From assembly GCF_024128855.1 (NCBI RefSeq), contig NZ_JAMYDV010000010.1:1-64000 (forward strand): DNA of 64,000 nt. The letters are read 5' to 3'. This DNA comes from Rhodovulum tesquicola (GTDB taxonomy: Bacteria; Pseudomonadota; Alphaproteobacteria; Rhodobacterales; Rhodobacteraceae). Positions 32,797 to 43,300 of the stretch are shown here, one piece after another (within the stretch, counting starts at the first letter, position 1; every line of letters begins with the position of its first letter). The position numbers and the translations under genes are program-made. The notes under the pieces are model-generated. The model made no database searches. It was not told where the DNA came from and worked only from the letters and a program-made list of their open reading frames with translations.

Positions 32797-35357
32797 TCTA
32801 TCGCTGCTGCCATCCCCGACGGCGCGAACTGGTGCTGGCGAACCCGCCGCTGAACGGCATCGACTTCCTCGAGGTTCTGGATGGCGAGGCGCCCGCCGAC
32901 ACGCCGCGCCAGCGCACGCTCCTGCTGCGCTTCCTGCGCGCCGCACCCGACCTGACGCCGGGCGATCTGGACCTGACGGGCGGCGAGCGGATCACCGGGG
33001 TCGGCATTACCTGGGTCATGCGCGCCGACACGCCCGACCCCGCGCTGGCCGAACCGGGGCTGATCGCCCATCTGGCCACGCTGGACCCCGAGGCGCAGGC
33101 CGCGACGCTGGTGCTGCGCACCGACAGCCATGGCGATCACGCCCGCTACACGCTGCGCCTGACCCGCGCGGGCGACCCGCTGTCGCCGCCGGACGGGATC
33201 GACCGGCTGCTGGCGCAAGTGGACTTCTCGTTCAAGGTGGAATGTCCCACCGATTTCGACTGCGCCCCCCGCACCGACTGCGCCCCGGACGCACCCGCGC
33301 CGCCCGCGATCAGCTATCTGGCCAAGGATTATCGCAGCTTCCGCCGGCTGATGCTGGGCCGGATGGCGCAGATCATGCCCGACTGGCGCGAACGCAACCC
33401 GGCCGATCTGGGCATCGCGCTGGTCGAGATGCTGGCCTATACCGGCGACCGGCTGAGCTATGCGCAGGATGCGGTGGCCACCGAAAGCTATCTGGCGACC
33501 GCGCGGCGGCGATCCTCGGTGCGCCGCCATGCCCGGCTGGTGGATTACCGGATGCATGACGGGGCGAATGCCCGGGTCTGGGTGCAGGTCCGCGTCACCG
33601 CCGAGGTCACGGCCGAACCGGCCGATCTGCAATTCCTCACCCGGCTGCCCGGCTTCGACCCGGTTCTGACGCCCGACCAGCGCGAGCGCGCGCTGGACCG
33701 CGACCCGCAGGTGTTCGAGCCGCTGCATCGCGGCACCTTCCGGCCAGCACATGACCGGATCGACTTCTATACTTGGGGCAGCGACGAATGTTGCCTGCCC
33801 AGGGGTGCCACGCGGGCCACGCTGGCGGGCGATTTCCCCCATCTGGCGCCCGGCGACATCCTTGTGCTTGCCGAAGGGCTGGGGCCGCGGACGGGACGTG
33901 CCGCCGATGCCGACCCGACGCGGCGCCATGCGGTGCGCCTGACCGCGGTGCAGGCCGGGCTGACCGACCCGCTGCCGCTGGAACCCGGTGCCGATCCCGC
34001 CCGGATCACCGAAATCCGCTGGGCCGAGGAAGACGCCCTGCCCTTTGCGCTGTGCCTGTCGGCCCGGCGCGACGATGCTGCGGGGGGCGGGGTGGTGACC
34101 GGGGTCAGCCATGCGCTGGGCAATATCGTGCTGGCCGATCATGGCCGCAGCATCGCGAACGAGCCGCTCGGCCGCGTGCCCGAGCCGCATCTAAGCCTTG
34201 TGCCCGCGCCCACGGGCGATCCCTGCACCCGCCCCGACCCCCGGCCCGTGCCACCCCGGTTCGCCCCCCTTCTGGCGCTTGGCCCCGTCACCCAGGCCGC
34301 CGTGATCCGCGACCCTGTGACGGGCGATGCGGTGGCCCATGACCCGCTGGCCACCCGATCCGCCCATGCCGCGATCCACCAGCCGCTGGCCGCCCGCGCG
34401 CCCGCCGTCACCCTGACCGATGACAGCCCGGCCCATGACGACTGGCAGGCGCGGGCGGATCTCTTGAACTCCTTTGCCGAGGATCGCCATTTCGTGGTCG
34501 AGACCGAACGCGACGGCCGTGCCCGGATCCGCTTTGGCGACGATCTGAACGGACGGCGGCCGAACGCGGGCACGGGGTTCGCCGCGCGCTACCGGGTGGG
34601 CAACGGCCCCGAGGGCAATGTGGGCGCGGGCGCGATTGCCCATGTAATCACCAACAAGGGCGGGATCGAGGCGGTGACGAACCCGCTGCCCGCCACGGGC
34701 GGGCTGGGCCCCGAAACCATCGACGAGGTGCGCGCCGCCGCCCCCTTTGCCTATCGCCGCCAGGAACGCGCGGTGACCGAGGCCGATTATGCCGAGATGG
34801 CCCGCCGTCACCCCGACGTGCAGCGCGCGGTCGCCACGCTGCGCTGGAACGGGCACGGGCACACCGTCTTCGTCACGGTGGACCGCTTCGGCGGGCGGCC
34901 CGTGACACCGGAGTTCCGCACCGAACTGGCCGAGTTTCTCGACCGCTACCGCATGGCGGGCTACGACCTTCAGATCGACGCGCCGCGCTTTGTCGCGCTG
35001 GAAATCGCGCTGTTCGTCTGTGCCGGTCCCGATCATTTCCGGGCCGGGATCCGGCGCGAGGTGCTGGACATGCTGTCAAGCGCGCGCCTGCCGGGCGGGC
35101 GCAAGGGCCTGTTCCACCCCGACAATTTCAGCTTTGGCGATCCTGTCTGGCTGAGCCGGATTCATGCCGCGGCGATGGGTGTCGAGGGGGTGACATCGGT
35201 CAAGGCGACCACCTTCCGCCGCCGCGGCACGACCGCGACCAAACCGCTGGAAGACGGCGTGATCCGGATGGGGCGGCTGGAAATCGCGCAATGCGAGAAT
35301 GACCGCAACTTCCCCGAACGCGGTTCGCTTGCCATCACCATGGGAGGCGGCAAATGA
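32793..35357 (+). CDS. gpJ-like baseplate assembly protein (first of two)
   Basis: 854 residues. The N-terminal part has CCHPRR and Cys151, Cys157 and Cys163 (CPTDFDC, DC). The gpJ-like part begins ISYLAKDYRSFRRLMLGRMAQIMPDWRERNPADLGIALVEMLAYTGDRLSY; the end has FGDDLNGRRPNAGT, RVGNGPEGNVGAGAI and ADYAEMARRHPDVQRAVATLRW. This is the pattern of the large baseplate wedge proteins of eCIS (Afp11 type). It is followed by a longer paralogue. Start and stop overlap neighbours by 4 nt. Confidence 0.92.
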   Translation: MIYRCCHPRRRELVLANPPLNGIDFLEVLDGEAPADTPRQRTLLLRFLRAAPDLTPGDLDLTGGERITGVGITWVMRADTPDPALAEPGLIAHLATLDPEAQAATLVLRTDSHGDHARYTLRLTRAGDPLSPPDGIDRLLAQVDFSFKVECPTDFDCAPRTDCAPDAPAPPAISYLAKDYRSFRRLMLGRMAQIMPDWRERNPADLGIALVEMLAYTGDRLSYAQDAVATESYLATARRRSSVRRHARLVDYRMHDGANARVWVQVRVTAEVTAEPADLQFLTRLPGFDPVLTPDQRERALDRDPQVFEPLHRGTFRPAHDRIDFYTWGSDECCLPRGATRATLAGDFPHLAPGDILVLAEGLGPRTGRAADADPTRRHAVRLTAVQAGLTDPLPLEPGADPARITEIRWAEEDALPFALCLSARRDDAAGGGVVTGVSHALGNIVLADHGRSIANEPLGRVPEPHLSLVPAPTGDPCTRPDPRPVPPRFAPLLALGPVTQAAVIRDPVTGDAVAHDPLATRSAHAAIHQPLAARAPAVTLTDDSPAHDDWQARADLLNSFAEDRHFVVETERDGRARIRFGDDLNGRRPNAGTGFAARYRVGNGPEGNVGAGAIAHVITNKGGIEAVTNPLPATGGLGPETIDEVRAAAPFAYRRQERAVTEADYAEMARRHPDVQRAVATLRWNGHGHTVFVTVDRFGGRPVTPEFRTELAEFLDRYRMAGYDLQIDAPRFVALEIALFVCAGPDHFRAGIRREVLDMLSSARLPGGRKGLFHPDNFSFGDPVWLSRIHAAAMGVEGVTSVKATTFRRRGTTATKPLEDGVIRMGRLEIAQCENDRNFPERGSLAITMGGGK

Positions 35358-38158
35358 CCGACGCCCCGATCCGCATCGGCCATCCCGATACCCCCGCCGC
35401 GCCCGGCGATGCCTGCGGCTGCTGCGAGGGGGTGACGCTGTCCACCCCGCGCCCGGTCGAAAACCGCCCCGACCTGGGCCGGGTCCAGACCCGGACGGGC
35501 CTGCATGGCGATTTCAAGGCCTCGATGCTGGCCCGGCTTGCGTCATCCACCCTGCCGGCGCTGGCCCGCCTTGGCACGCGGGCCGATGACGATTTCACCA
35601 TCGCACTGATCGACGCCTGGGCGTCGGTGCTGGACGTGCTGACCTTCTACAACGAGCGCCACGCGACCGAAGCCTATATCGACACCGCCAACGAACGCTT
35701 CTCGATCGCCGAGATCGCCCGGCTGATCGGCTACCGGCTGCATCCGGGATCCGCGGCCGAGACCGATCTGGTCTTCCTGATGGAGGATCCGCCCGGTGCC
35801 GCGCCGGATGTGGCCGAACTGACCATCCCCGCCGGGACCCGGGTGCAAAGCACGCCCGGCCCCGACGAGACCGCGCAAGTCTTTGAAACGCTAGCCGATC
35901 TGGAGGCCCGCGTCGCCTGGAACCGGATGCGCCCGCGGCAGAACCGGCGCGTGACGCTGGCCGAGGGCGACACCGGCACCTGGCTTGCCGGGCAGGCGAC
36001 GGGGCTGGCAACCGGGGATGCGATCCTGATCGTCCACCCGCAACGCTTCGACAACGGCTGGCCCGGGTTTTCCACCGGCTCGGCGCTTTGGGCGGTGCGG
36101 CGGCTGACCCGCGTCGCGCCCGATCCCGCGCTGGACCGCACATGGATCGAGTGGGCGGGCGCGCTTGGCACGCTAAGCCCCGCGGGCGAGGACGAACCCG
36201 TGCACCGCGTCTATGCCCTGCGCCGCCAGACCGCGCTTTTCGGCCATAACGCGCCGCATCCGGCGGTCCTGGCCTCGTCCACACGCACGGCTTTCGGCTT
36301 TGTGGGAACGGCGCCGGAAAATTCGCCCTCGCCGATCACCGGCAGCAGCGGCAATGTGGGCGACTGGGATTTCGCCGGGCGTCAGGCGGACACGCGCATC
36401 GTGCTGGATGCCGTCCACCGGGAGTTCACGCCCGGCGGCTGGGCGGTGCTGAGCAGCCCCGGCGCCGCGCCCCAGCTTTTCCGCATCGCATCCGTCACCG
36501 CCGAGGCCGAGGCGCGCTATGCGATCAGCGGGCGCGCCACGGTGCTGACCCCGGACCGCTCCGGCTGGGTCGCGGATTTCGCGGGCGATTACCGCCGGGT
36601 TGCCGTGCATGGCGGCAGCGAGGAACTGGTGCTGGCCGAAACCCCCGAACGCGATTTCCTTCACGGCGCCGATATCACGCTGGACGGGGTTGTGCCCGAC
36701 CTGCCCGAGGGTCGCCTCGTCTATCTGAAAGGCCGCCGCGCGCAGGTCGAGACCGCGATTGCCCGGCTGACGGTGCTGCGCGCCGATGGCACGCTCGACA
36801 GCGTGGCGCGCGGCACGCGGCTGACGGTCCAGGCGGTCCTGTTCGCCCCCGCCGCGCCGCTGCTTGGCCTGTGGCTGGTCACCGATCCCGAGGGGCGGCT
36901 GGCCCTGACGCTGGCCCTGCGCGGCCAGTTGCCCCCGGTCGCGGCCGACGAGACCAGCCCCGCAATCGTCCAGCGCCACCGGATCGCCGGTTTCGACCAG
37001 TCCGATCCGCTGCATGGCAGGATCACGCTGGCGGACCCGATCCTGTCCCCCCTCGACCGGGCCAGCGCGGTGATCCATGGCAATATCGCGCGCGCCTCGC
37101 ATGGCGAGGGGGCGTCCGAGATCCTGGGCGCGGGCGATCCCGCGCAGCCCTTCCAGCGCTTTGCGCTGAAACAGGCGCCGGTGACGCATCTGGTCGCCTC
37201 GACCGAAACCGGCGTGGCGTCGAGCCTGCGGATCCGCATCGACGGGGTGGAATGGGCCGAGGTGCCCGACCTTTACCAGCGCGGTCCGACCGCGCGGGTC
37301 TTTGCCACGACGCTGGCCGATAGCGGTGAAACCACGGTGCGCTTCGGCGACGGGATCTCGGGTGCAAGGCCACCAGCGGGGCGCGACAATATCGAGGCCG
37401 AGTATCGCAAGGGGCTGGGCCGCGCGGGCAATCTGCGGGCGGGGCAATTGTCGCTGGCGATCGACCGCCCGCTCGGGCTGAAGGAGGTGACGAACCCCGC
37501 CGCGGCCAGCGGCGGCGCCGATCCCGAAAGCGCCGGGGCCGCGCGGCGCAACGCGCCGATCCGCACGCTGACGCTGGGCCGGATCGTCTCGATCACCGAT
37601 TACCGCGATTTCGCGCTGGGTTATCCGGGCATCGCGCGGGCCGATGCGCGCTGGGTCTGGCAGGGCGAAAGCCGCCGGATCGTCGTCACCGTCGCGGGCG
37701 AGGATGGCGCGGTGCTGGCAGGCTCGGGGCCGGTCCTGAAGGCGCTCGGGGATGCCTACCGAACCTATGGCGACCCGCTGGCAAGCTTCGAGCTTCTGTC
37801 CTACGCCCCCGCGCGTTTCCGGCTGGGGCTGAAGGTCGCGGTCGATCCCGCGCATGACACGCCCAGCGTTCTGGCGGCGGTCGAGACGGCGCTGCGCGCG
37901 GCCTATGCCTTCCAGAACCGCGATTTCGCCCAGCCCGTAGCGCTGTCCGATGTCGCCGCCGCGGCGCATCGGGTGGCCGGCGTGCGCGCGGTCGATATCG
38001 ACCGGCTCTATCGCGAAAGCGGGCCGCAATCGACGCCGACCGACCACATGCTGCTTGCCGCGCGCACCGGCCGCACCGGCAGCGACGGCGCGCTGCTGGC
38101 GGCCGAGATCCTGACGCTTTCGCCCGCGCCCTTCGACCACCTGGAGGCGATGCCATGA
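35354..38158 (+). CDS. gpJ-like baseplate assembly protein (second of two)
   Basis: 934 residues. N-terminal CGCCEG motif (Cys21, Cys23, Cys24) followed by NRPDLGRVQTRTGLHGDFKASMLARL, DDDFTIALIDAWASVLDVLTFYNERHATEAYIDTANERFSIAEIARLIGYRLHPG, and the gpJ-like end VRFGDGISGARPPAGRDNIEAEYRKGLGRAGNL plus SITDYRDFALGYPGIARADARW. It is a divergent paralogue of the preceding gene. The two probably form heteromeric wedges of the baseplate. Confidence 0.92.
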   Translation: MTDAPIRIGHPDTPAAPGDACGCCEGVTLSTPRPVENRPDLGRVQTRTGLHGDFKASMLARLASSTLPALARLGTRADDDFTIALIDAWASVLDVLTFYNERHATEAYIDTANERFSIAEIARLIGYRLHPGSAAETDLVFLMEDPPGAAPDVAELTIPAGTRVQSTPGPDETAQVFETLADLEARVAWNRMRPRQNRRVTLAEGDTGTWLAGQATGLATGDAILIVHPQRFDNGWPGFSTGSALWAVRRLTRVAPDPALDRTWIEWAGALGTLSPAGEDEPVHRVYALRRQTALFGHNAPHPAVLASSTRTAFGFVGTAPENSPSPITGSSGNVGDWDFAGRQADTRIVLDAVHREFTPGGWAVLSSPGAAPQLFRIASVTAEAEARYAISGRATVLTPDRSGWVADFAGDYRRVAVHGGSEELVLAETPERDFLHGADITLDGVVPDLPEGRLVYLKGRRAQVETAIARLTVLRADGTLDSVARGTRLTVQAVLFAPAAPLLGLWLVTDPEGRLALTLALRGQLPPVAADETSPAIVQRHRIAGFDQSDPLHGRITLADPILSPLDRASAVIHGNIARASHGEGASEILGAGDPAQPFQRFALKQAPVTHLVASTETGVASSLRIRIDGVEWAEVPDLYQRGPTARVFATTLADSGETTVRFGDGISGARPPAGRDNIEAEYRKGLGRAGNLRAGQLSLAIDRPLGLKEVTNPAAASGGADPESAGAARRNAPIRTLTLGRIVSITDYRDFALGYPGIARADARWVWQGESRRIVVTVAGEDGAVLAGSGPVLKALGDAYRTYGDPLASFELLSYAPARFRLGLKVAVDPAHDTPSVLAAVETALRAAYAFQNRDFAQPVALSDVAAAAHRVAGVRAVDIDRLYRESGPQSTPTDHMLLAARTGRTGSDGALLAAEILTLSPAPFDHLEAMP

Positions 38159-40326
38159 CCCGCGTCACGCCAGAAGCGTTATACGCGCTGCTGCCCGCGA
38201 TCCACCGGCTGCGCGATGCCGACGAGGGCGGTCCGCTGGCCGCGCTGGTCGACGTGCTGGCCCGCGAGGGCGCGGTGGTCGAGGAAAGCATCGAGCAATT
38301 GCTCGACGACCTGTTCATAGAGACCTGCGCCCCCTGGGCCGCGCCCTATATCGGCGGACTGGTCGGCTACCGCACGCTGCATCCGGTCGAGGGGCTGGCG
38401 GCGGGCAGCCGGGCCGAGATTGCCAACACCATCGCCTATCGCCGCCGCAAGGGCACCGCGGAGGTGCTGGAACAACTGGCCCGCGACGTGACCGGCTGGC
38501 CCGCCTCGGCAGTGGAATATGTCCAGCGCACCGCCTGTTGTCAGCACATGAACGTCGCCCGCCCCGGGGCACAGACCACGGCGAACCTGCGCAACCCGCT
38601 GGCGCTGGAACGGCTGGGCGGGGCCTTCGACATTGGGGCGCGGTCGGTCGATGTCCGTTCGATCACGCAAGGCCAGGGGCGGCGCGGCATCGGCGGGCGG
38701 CACAACCTGCCCAATGTCGGGCTGCATCTGTGGCGGCTTCAGGCGATGCGCCAGAGCCTTGTGCCCGCGACTTCGGTGGATGACCGGCGCTTTCTGTTCG
38801 ACCCTCTGGGCGCGCCGCGCCAACTGGTCAACCGGCAGGAGGCCGAGCGCGAGATCACCGCGCTGGCCGGGCCGGTGAACGTGCCGGGCGCGATCACCCG
38901 GCGGATGCTGGACGCCACACCCGCAGCCTGGATCCGCGGCGACGCGCCGGGCGGGCTGCGCGCCCTCGATATCTTTGTGGGGGGCGCGCCGGTGCCGGTT
39001 TCGGATATCGCCGCCTGCGATCTGTCCGATGACGGGGCGGGCTGGGCGCATGTCCCCCATCCCCCCGATCCGGCGGGCAGCCTGCGGCCCGTGCGCGTCG
39101 ATCCCGTGCTTGGCCGCATCGCCTTTCGCGACCCGCCCGGGGGCGAGGTGCGGGTCAGCTTTCACACCGCCTTTCCCGGCCCCATCGGCGGCGGCGAATA
39201 CAACCGCGCCGCCAGCCTGCCGCCGCCCGCGGGCACGGGGCGGCTGATCCGCTTTCCCGACAGCGGCCATGTCAGCCTGCAAGACGCGCTGGACAGCATC
39301 GGCCCCGAGGGCGGCATCGTCGAGATCACCGAGAACGGCATCTACCCCGCCCCCGCCACGATCCGCGCGCCCGAGAATGCCGGGATCGGGCTGCGCAGCG
39401 CGGACGGGGTGCGGGCGATCCTGCGCGGCAGCGATCCGGTCACGATCAGCGGCGCGGCCCGGGGCCGCGTCACGCTGAACGGGCTGGTGCTGGATGGCTG
39501 CGCGCTGGAGGTCGTGCCCGAGGGCGGCGTGTCGCTGGCCGCGCTGGACCTCGCGCATGTCACGCTGATCCCGGGGCTGTCCTTCACCGCTCAGGGCCGC
39601 CCGGCCAGCCCGGGCGCGGTCAGCCTGCGGGTCACGGCCACGGGCGTCGCGGTCAGTATCGCGCGCTCGATCCTCGGGCCGGTGCGGATGACCGACACCG
39701 CAAGCCTGCGGCTGGAGGACAGCATCCTTGACGCCGCCGCCGCCGATCCGGCCGACAGCCCCGCGGGACTGGCCATCGCGGGGCTTGCGGACAATGCCCC
39801 GGCGGGGGCCGTGACGATCCTGCGGGCAAGCGTGATCGGCCGCATCCGCGCACGCGCACTGCCGCTGGTGTCGGATGCGATCCTGTTCGCCCGCCCCGCC
39901 AGCCCCGGCGAGCCACCCGTGCGCGCCGAGCGGCGGCAAGAGGGATGCCTACGCTTTTCCTATGTGCCGCCGGGCTCGATCGTGCCGCGCCGCTTCCGCT
40001 GCCAGCCGCAACTGGCCATCGACGAGGCGATCGCTTCGCGCGCCGTCCTTCTTGGCGGGCCGGTGCCGCTGGCCGAACGGCAGCTGATCCGTGCCCGCAT
40101 CCTGCCCTGGCTGGTGCCCGCCTTTACCGCGCTGTCGGCCAGCGCGCCCGCCTATGCCCAGTTGCGCCAGAGCGCACCGGCCGAGATCCGCAAGGGGGCG
40201 TCCGACGAGGGCGAGATGGGCGCCTGGCATCTGCTGCACCAGCCCCAGCGCGAAACGAACCTGCGCCTGCGCCTTGACGAATACCTCCGGTTCGGCCTCG
40301 CGGCCGGGCTGATCTTCGAAACCTGA
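38155..40326 (+). CDS. gpI-like baseplate/tail protein with beta-helix insert (Afp12 type)
   Basis: 723 residues. The N-terminus LYALLPAIHRLRDADEGGPLAALVDVLAREGAVVEESIEQLLDDLFIETCAPWAAPYIGGLVGYR is the gpI/Afp12 pattern. Residues about 365-570 have regularly spaced short strands (VEITENGIYPAPATIRAPENAGIGLRSADGVRAILRGSDPVTISG) suggesting a right-handed beta-helix. The C-terminal 90 residues are helical. It would connect baseplate and fibre. ATGA overlap with the previous gene. Confidence 0.9.
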   Translation: MTRVTPEALYALLPAIHRLRDADEGGPLAALVDVLAREGAVVEESIEQLLDDLFIETCAPWAAPYIGGLVGYRTLHPVEGLAAGSRAEIANTIAYRRRKGTAEVLEQLARDVTGWPASAVEYVQRTACCQHMNVARPGAQTTANLRNPLALERLGGAFDIGARSVDVRSITQGQGRRGIGGRHNLPNVGLHLWRLQAMRQSLVPATSVDDRRFLFDPLGAPRQLVNRQEAEREITALAGPVNVPGAITRRMLDATPAAWIRGDAPGGLRALDIFVGGAPVPVSDIAACDLSDDGAGWAHVPHPPDPAGSLRPVRVDPVLGRIAFRDPPGGEVRVSFHTAFPGPIGGGEYNRAASLPPPAGTGRLIRFPDSGHVSLQDALDSIGPEGGIVEITENGIYPAPATIRAPENAGIGLRSADGVRAILRGSDPVTISGAARGRVTLNGLVLDGCALEVVPEGGVSLAALDLAHVTLIPGLSFTAQGRPASPGAVSLRVTATGVAVSIARSILGPVRMTDTASLRLEDSILDAAAADPADSPAGLAIAGLADNAPAGAVTILRASVIGRIRARALPLVSDAILFARPASPGEPPVRAERRQEGCLRFSYVPPGSIVPRRFRCQPQLAIDEAIASRAVLLGGPVPLAERQLIRARILPWLVPAFTALSASAPAYAQLRQSAPAEIRKGASDEGEMGAWHLLHQPQRETNLRLRLDEYLRFGLAAGLIFET

Positions 40327-40343
40327 CCGAAAGGACCCGAGCG

Positions 40344-43300
40344 ATGGGCGGCGATTACAGCAAGGACAGTTTCGACGCGCTGCGCGACTATGCCGGGGTG
40401 TTCCTGCAACAGGGCCGGCCGGTGCTGGACTCCGACTGGAACGAGATGGTGCGCGTTCTGGAGCGGCGCATCCGGGCGGGCACGGTGGACACGATCGGCC
40501 GCGCCGTGGTCACGCGCGAGACGGAAACCGGCTTTCACATCCGCCTTGCAGGCGGCGGGATCGAGATCGGGCCGGGGCGGCTTTATCTTGGCGGGATGCT
40601 GGTGGAAAACCACGGCAATGCCGATTTCGCGCGGGCGGGCGACGGCCCCGTCCCGGTCTTCGACCGCGGCACCGGCCCCGCGACCGCGCCGCAAGGCGTT
40701 CTGGACGAACTGGCCTCGCCCCCCGAGGGCTATGTCGCCTACAGCGCCCAGCCCTGGTGGCCGACGCCCGAGGATCCGCCCCGGGTCAGCGGGCCGGTGC
40801 TGGCCTATCTGGTCGCCTGGCAGCGCGAGGTGACGGCGCTGATGGACCCGACGCTGCTGGACCCCGCGCTGGGCGGGGTGGACAGCGCGACGCGCTGGCA
40901 GACAGTCTGGCAGGTGCGGCTCTTGGGCGGGATCGGCACGGGGGCCAGTTGCGCCACGCCCGACGAGGCACTGACCGGCTGGGCCGCGACCATCGCGCCC
41001 TCGACCGCGCGGCTGAGCACCGATACCGTCGATGTCGAGGATCCCGAAGATCCCTGCCTTGTGCCGCCGACCGATGGCTATACCGGGCTTGAGAACCAGT
41101 TCTACCGGGTGGAAATCCATCAGGTCGGCGACAGCGGCGCCCAGACCGATGCGTGGTTCAAGTATTCGCGCGAGAATGCCTCGGTCGCGGCCGCCATCGA
41201 GAGCTTTGCCGCCTCGGCCGACCGGATCACCGTGCGCAGCATCGGCCGCGACGAGATCCTGCGCTTTCGCGAGGGCAACTGGGTCGAGATCACCGATGAC
41301 CGGCGCGAGTTCGACCATCGCTCGGGCCAGATCCTGCGCATCGCCGCGGTGCGCGAGGACATGCGCGAAATCGAGCTTGAGGGGACCATAGACCCCGACC
41401 TGATCCCCACCGGCCTTGACGGTGACACCCCGCGCGCACGCCATTCCCGGCTGATCCGCTGGGACCAGACCGGCGTGATCCGCAACATCGCCGACAATTC
41501 CGTATGGTGGGATCTGGACGCCGAGAACCCCGGCGCGCCGCCCGGGCTGATCCCGGTGCCGCCCGCGGGCACGGTCCTGCTGCTGGAATCGGGGATCACG
41601 GTGGCCTTCTCGACCGCGCCGGGCGCGGGGCGGTATCGGGCGATGGATGCCTGGCGGTTCCGCGCGCGCACCGCGGGCACCCAGATCGAGCGGTTGACCG
41701 AGGCCCCGCCCGACAGCGTCCAGCGCCATTACTGCAAGCTCGCGGTCCTGACCTCGCCCAGCGCCGCGCCGGACGATTGCCGCATCTTCTGGCCGCCCGA
41801 CCCCACGCAGGTCCCCGCCGGCGAAGGCTGCGCCTGTTCGGTCTGCGTCACCCCCGAAAGCCATGCCTCGGGCCCGCTGACGATCCAGGCGGGCATCGAC
41901 CGCGTGGCGGCGGCGGGCGGCGGCACGGTCTGCCTGAACCCCGGGCGCTACGAATTGCGCGAACCGTTGCGCATGGCGAACCTGTTCGGCGTCACGCTGA
42001 AGGGGCACGGGATCACGACGGTCATCTCGTTGCAGAACGCCGTGGGCGCGGCCATCGAGATCGACACCTGCATAGACATCCGCATCGAGGATCTGTCGAT
42101 CATCGTTGCGCCCGAAAGCGCGGGGTCCACCGCGCCCGGCGCGGCCTCGGCGCATGGGCTCAGGGCGACGCATACCGCGACGATGGCGCTGCGCCGCCTG
42201 GCGATCCTGGTGCTGGCCTCGGGGCCGACACGGCAGGATCATGGCATCGTGCTCGAAGGCATCGTGATGGCCGCCAAGATCGAGGAATGCCTGATCGCGG
42301 CGCCGATGGGAATCGGCTCGGTCTCGGCCTTCGACGCGATGGGCGGCGGCGGGGTGGTCGCCGCGGTCGAGCCCCGCCCGGGCTGGCTGGCGCTGGCCGA
42401 ATTGCGGATGCTCGACAACATCGTGTTCGCGGACAATGTCGGGCTGCGGCTGGTGGGCCTTGCCTTCAGCCTTGCAGGCACGACCATGGCGCGCAACGTC
42501 TTCTCGGGCTCGATGGCGGGGGTTGCGCTGAACTGGTTCGAACTGCCCACGGGCGGCACAGCACTTGACGGCAACACGATCCAGTCCGAAGGCCCCGCCG
42601 CCGTGATCGGCGTGAACGACATCCGCCTTCAGGACAACGAGATCAGCGGCGGACCGGTTGCGGCCGACGGTATCCTGATAATGCCCAACGTGGTGCCCGA
42701 GGTGCCGGTCTCGGCGCAACTGATCGGCAACCGCATCTCGGATCTGGGCGGCGTGGGCATCCGGATCGCGGGCGAGTATGATGCCCTGCTCATCAAGCGC
42801 AACCTGATCCGGCGCTGCGGGCTGGCCGGGATCATGTCCCAACCGGGCTTTGCCGGGCGCCATATCGCCATCGAGGACAACGTGATCGAGGATATCCGCG
42901 GCGGGCCGGATGGCGTGGGCGCGGCGGGGATCGTCCTGCTCGGCGTGATCGAGGGGCAGGCGCGCGGCAATTCGATCCGCGGGATCGGACGGGAAATGCC
43001 CGACCGCTCGCAGAATGCCGGAATCGCGCTGCAAGGGGTGCTTGCCCTCGCGATCGAGGGCAACACGATCACCGAGATCGGCCCCGACCGCGCCGAGGCG
43101 CGGGCCTGGGGCGTGCTGGGCCGTCCGCCCTGGTTCCAGCTTTCGGTCCGGGACAACCGCATCGACGGCACCACGGAACGGCGCGGCGAATTCACTGCCT
43201 GGCAGGCCATCGAGATCGGCTCGGAGGAGGATATCGCGCGGATCGGCGATGGCGCGGCCCTGCGTGAGGCGTTCACCGGCACGATGGGGGCGGTCCCGGG

